A stretch of DNA of 64,000 nt from an uncultured Methylibium sp. GTDB taxonomy: Bacteria > Pseudomonadota > Gammaproteobacteria > Burkholderiales > Burkholderiaceae_C. The notes beneath the pieces are model-generated. The model had not been told where the DNA came from. It was given only the letters and a program-made list of their open reading frames with translations, and made no database searches. The stretch's first letter is position 1. Each line of letters begins with the position of its first letter. Positions 61,433-64,000 of the stretch are shown here, piece after piece. Where the stretch lies: assembly GCF_902826655.1 (NCBI RefSeq), contig NZ_CADEFR010000006.1, forward strand, positions 1-64,000. The letters run 5' to 3'. The translations under genes and the position numbers were made by a program.

Positions 61433-62607
61433 AGCGCGCCCAGCGCCTGTTCGCAGTCGGCGATCAGGTCGTCGACGTTCTCGAAGCCGAGCGAGAAGCG
61501 AACCAGCTTGCCGCGACCGGCCTGGCCACGCAGCGTCGCCAGGTCGTAGGGCGCTGCCAGGCTGACCGGACCTGCCCAGGAATGACCGATCCGGAAACGA
61601 CGCAGCGCGTCGACGAAGGCATCGACCTGCGCCTGACCGTAGCGCGGATCGAACTCGACCGAGAACAGGCCCGCGGCGGCGCTGCAGCAGTCCGCCCAGT
61701 GCGCGTGCCCGGGCGAAGCCTCCAGCGCCGGATGGAAGACCTGCACGACCTCGCGCCGGCCCTGCCACCAGGCCGCGAGGTGGCGGCCCGCGGCATCCTG
61801 GGCCGCGTAGCGCAGCGCCAGCGTCGGCAGCGAGCGCAGCACGAACTCGACGTCGTTGGCGCCGACGCCGACGCCGAGCCGCATGTGCGTCGCCTTCAGC
61901 TGCTGGTGCAGCGCCTCGTCGCGCGTCGTCACCGAGCCCATCAGCAGATCCGCGCCGCCCGAGGGGTACTTGGTCAGCGCCTGCATCGAGATGTCGACGC
62001 CCTGCTCGAAGGGCGCGAACGCGATGCCGGCGCCCCAGGTGTTGTCCAGCGCGACGGTGACGCCGCGCGCGCGGCAGGCGCCCACCAGGCCGGCCAGGTC
62101 CGGAAACTCCATCGTGATGGAGCCCGCGGCCTCGACCCACGCGAGGCGCGTCCGCGGGCCGATCTGGGCCGCGAAGGCCGCGACATCCATCGGGTCGTAG
62201 ACACGGTGCGCGATGCCCCAGCGCGCCAGCTCCTGGCGGGCCAGCTCGGCGCTGGGCCAGTAGGCGTTCGACGGCAGCAGCACCTCGTCGCCCGACTTCA
62301 GCAGCGACAGGTTCACCAGCGCGATGCCGGCCAGGCCGCTGGGCACCAGCAGCGTCTGCACGCCGCCCTCGAGCGTCGCGATGCGCTCCTCGAGCGTGAA
62401 GGTGGTCGGCGTGCCATGCAGGCCGTAGGTGTAGCCGGTCTTCTCGCGCCAGTTGCGCGCCCGCAGCGCCGCGACGTCCTTGAAGATGACGGTCGAGGCC
62501 TTGAAGACGCCCGGCGCCACCGCGCCGAACCCGGCCGGCGGCTCGTAGGGGTGGTGGATCAGGCCGGTGGTGAGCCGGTCCTCGTCGCGATCGTCCGGGC
62601 CACTCAT
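61429..62607 (-). CDS. PLP-dependent cystathionine beta-lyase-like enzyme
   Basis: The 392-residue protein belongs to the Cys/Met metabolism PLP family. The PLP Lys is in [19 protein letters not shown]; other family signatures are [38 protein letters not shown] and [13 protein letters not shown]. Closest in type to cystathionine beta-lyase (MetC), which makes homocysteine from cystathionine. Substrate not settled. It overlaps rimO and the acyltransferase gene by four bases. Confidence 0.92.
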   Translation of the reverse strand: MSGPDDRDEDRLTTGLIHHPYEPPAGFGAVAPGVFKASTVIFKDVAALRARNWREKTGYTYGLHGTPTTFTLEERIATLEGGVQTLLVPSGLAGIALVNLSLLKSGDEVLLPSNAYWPSAELARQELARWGIAHRVYDPMDVAAFAAQIGPRTRLAWVEAAGSITMEFPDLAGLVGACRARGVTVALDNTWGAGIAFAPFEQGVDISMQALTKYPSGGADLLMGSVTTRDEALHQQLKATHMRLGVGVGANDVEFVLRSLPTLALRYAAQDAAGRHLAAWWQGRREVVQVFHPALEASPGHAHWADCCSAAAGLFSVEFDPRYGQAQVDAFVDALRRFRIGHSWAGPVSLAAPYDLATLRGQAGRGKLVRFSLGFENVDDLIADCEQALGAL

Positions 62608-63989
62608 AGCGGCTGCCCGACCAGGTCGTGCCCCTGGGTGCCGACGATGCGTGCGCGCGTGAACTCGCCGACCTTCAGCGTCTTGCTGGCCTTCAGCGGC
62701 GGCAGCAGCTGGACCACGCCGTCGATCTCCGGCGCGTCGGCATAGCTGCGGCCGCGGCCGCCCTTCTTGCCCAGCGCCGGTGCGTGATCGACCAGCACCT
62801 GCATGTCGGCACCGACACGCTCCAGCAGCTTGGCCGCGGAAACCTCTTCGGCCACCGCCATGAAGCGCGCGCGGCGCTCCTCGCGCACATCGGCCGGCAG
62901 TGCGCCCGGCAGCGCGTTGGCCGTCGCGCCCTCGACCGGCGAATACGCGAAGCAGCCGGCGCGGTCGATGCGCGCCTCGCGCATGAAGTCCAGCAGGTGC
63001 TCGAACTCGGCCTCGGTCTCGCCCGGGAAGCCGGCGATGAAGGTCGAGCGCACGACGATCTGCGGGCAGGCCTCGCGCCACTTGGCGAGCCGCTCGAGGT
63101 TGCGCTCGCCGCTGGCCGGGCGCTTCATGCGCCTGAGCACGTCGGGGTGGCTGTGCTGGAACGGCACGTCCAGGTAGGGCAGCACCCGGCCGCCCGCCAT
63201 CAGCGGCAGGATCTCGTCGACGTGCGGATAGGGATAGACATAGTGCAGGCGCACCCAGGCGCCGTGCGGCTCGGCCAGCTCGCCGAGCTTGTCGACCAGC
63301 TCGGTCATGCGCGTCTTCACCGGCCGGCCGTCCCAGAAGCCGGTGCGGTACTTGACGTCGACCCCGTAGGCCGAGGTGTCCTGGCTGATGACCAGCAGCT
63401 CCTTCACGCCCGACTCGAACAGCGCGCGCGCCTCGTTCAGCACGTCGCCGATCGGCCGCGACACGAGGTCGCCGCGCATGCTGGGGATGATGCAGAAGCT
63501 GCAGCGGTGGTTGCAGCCTTCGCTGATCTTCAGGTAGGCGTAGTGCCTGGGTGTGAGCTTCACACCGTAGGCCGGCACCAGGTCGACGAAGGGATCGTGC
63601 GGCTTGGGCACGTGCAGGTGCACGGCGTCCATCACCTCCTGCGTCGCGTGCGGGCCGGTGACGGCGAGCACGCTCGGGTGCATCTGCCGCACCAGGTTGC
63701 CGCCGCCCTCCCCGGCCTTGGCGCCGAGGCAGCCGGTGACGATGACCCTGCCGTTCTCGGCCAGGGCCTCGCCGATGGTGTCGAGGCTCTCCTTCACCGC
63801 ATCATCGATGAAGCCGCAGGTGTTGACGATCACCAGGTCGGCGCCGGCGAAGGACTTGCTGGTGGCGTAGCCCTCGGCGCTGAGCTGGGTGAGGATCAGT
63901 TCGGAATCGGTCAGGGCCTTGGGGCAGCCGAGCGAGACGAAACCGATCCGGGGGGCCGCGCCTGCGGCGAGCGCGCTGTCTTGAGTCAT
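62604..63989 (-). CDS. rimO: Ribosomal protein uS12 methylthiotransferase
   Basis: The 461-residue radical SAM enzyme methylthiolates Asp89 of ribosomal protein S12. It has an N-terminal UPF0004 domain with three Cys ([26 protein letters not shown]), the radical SAM motif CNHRCSFC, and a C-terminal TRAM domain (from about 395, [11 protein letters not shown]...). The gene is complete within the window. The lyase gene follows with an ATGA overlap. Confidence 0.97.
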   Translation of the reverse strand: MTQDSALAAGAAPRIGFVSLGCPKALTDSELILTQLSAEGYATSKSFAGADLVIVNTCGFIDDAVKESLDTIGEALAENGRVIVTGCLGAKAGEGGGNLVRQMHPSVLAVTGPHATQEVMDAVHLHVPKPHDPFVDLVPAYGVKLTPRHYAYLKISEGCNHRCSFCIIPSMRGDLVSRPIGDVLNEARALFESGVKELLVISQDTSAYGVDVKYRTGFWDGRPVKTRMTELVDKLGELAEPHGAWVRLHYVYPYPHVDEILPLMAGGRVLPYLDVPFQHSHPDVLRRMKRPASGERNLERLAKWREACPQIVVRSTFIAGFPGETEAEFEHLLDFMREARIDRAGCFAYSPVEGATANALPGALPADVREERRARFMAVAEEVSAAKLLERVGADMQVLVDHAPALGKKGGRGRSYADAPEIDGVVQLLPPLKASKTLKVGEFTRARIVGTQGHDLVGQPL

Positions 63990-64000
63990 CAGCGGATTTT

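Overview
The window is about 64 kb of very GC-rich bacterial chromosome, densely packed and largely protein coding. Gene content and order fit a betaproteobacterium of the order Burkholderiales, probably near the Rubrivivax/Leptothrix/Ideonella group. This placement is inferred from GC richness, smpB divergent from ratA-rnfH, guaB/guaA close together, a selO-msrB pair, a Liv transporter and many acyl-CoA genes; no 16S or marker comparison was possible. I found no tRNA, rRNA, CRISPR array, insertion sequence or prophage.

Layout. 1-603 holds no convincing gene, only a possible remnant. 604-6807 carries a GYD protein, periplasmic glucan protein OpgD and a leftward run of ASCH protein, outer-membrane protein, flavoprotein and biotin synthase. 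6962-11822 has a DUF1223 protein and an aromatic-degradation cluster: gentisate dioxygenase, a two-subunit Rieske ring-hydroxylating oxygenase and a Rieske ferredoxin, all joined by 4-nt overlaps and facing a LysR regulator. 11836-17183 is a tightly overlapping leftward operon of SDR, GST-like protein, membrane desaturase, CurA-type reductase, hotdog thioesterase and a second SDR; its pathway is not known to me.

17200-26266 contains an exported M3 peptidase, an acyl-CoA dehydrogenase, a Sel1-like secreted protein, a thiolase, an HD-domain protein and a FadJ-type multifunctional enzyme, i.e. most of a beta-oxidation set, with a TetR-type palindrome upstream of fadJ. 26474-33441 is a complete branched-chain amino acid (or related organic acid) ABC transporter plus an acyl-CoA ligase. 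33554-37354 runs rightward: selO-msrB, yciB-bolA and a parvulin.

37347-46075 holds a DUF1624 protein, a secreted YciI-like protein, purL, and map-glnD. 46107-51766 is a TonB system (exbB, two exbD, tonB) with a TonB-dependent receptor. 52165-58385 is leftward: guaB, then MFS exporter, guaA, a small membrane protein, tadA and ldcA. 58545-63989 has a DUF4124 protein, rnfH-ratA divergent from smpB, and rimO, a PLP-dependent lyase and an acyltransferase.

Taken together the window mixes housekeeping genes (purL, guaA, guaB, glnD, map, smpB, tadA, rimO, bioB) with catabolic genes for fatty acids, aromatic acids and imported amino or organic acids. No clearly new defence or mobile system was recognised. 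The best candidates for undescribed biology are the 11.8-17.2 kb lipid-type operon, the HD-domain protein inside the beta-oxidation cluster, and a 26-codon ORF after the thiolase gene.
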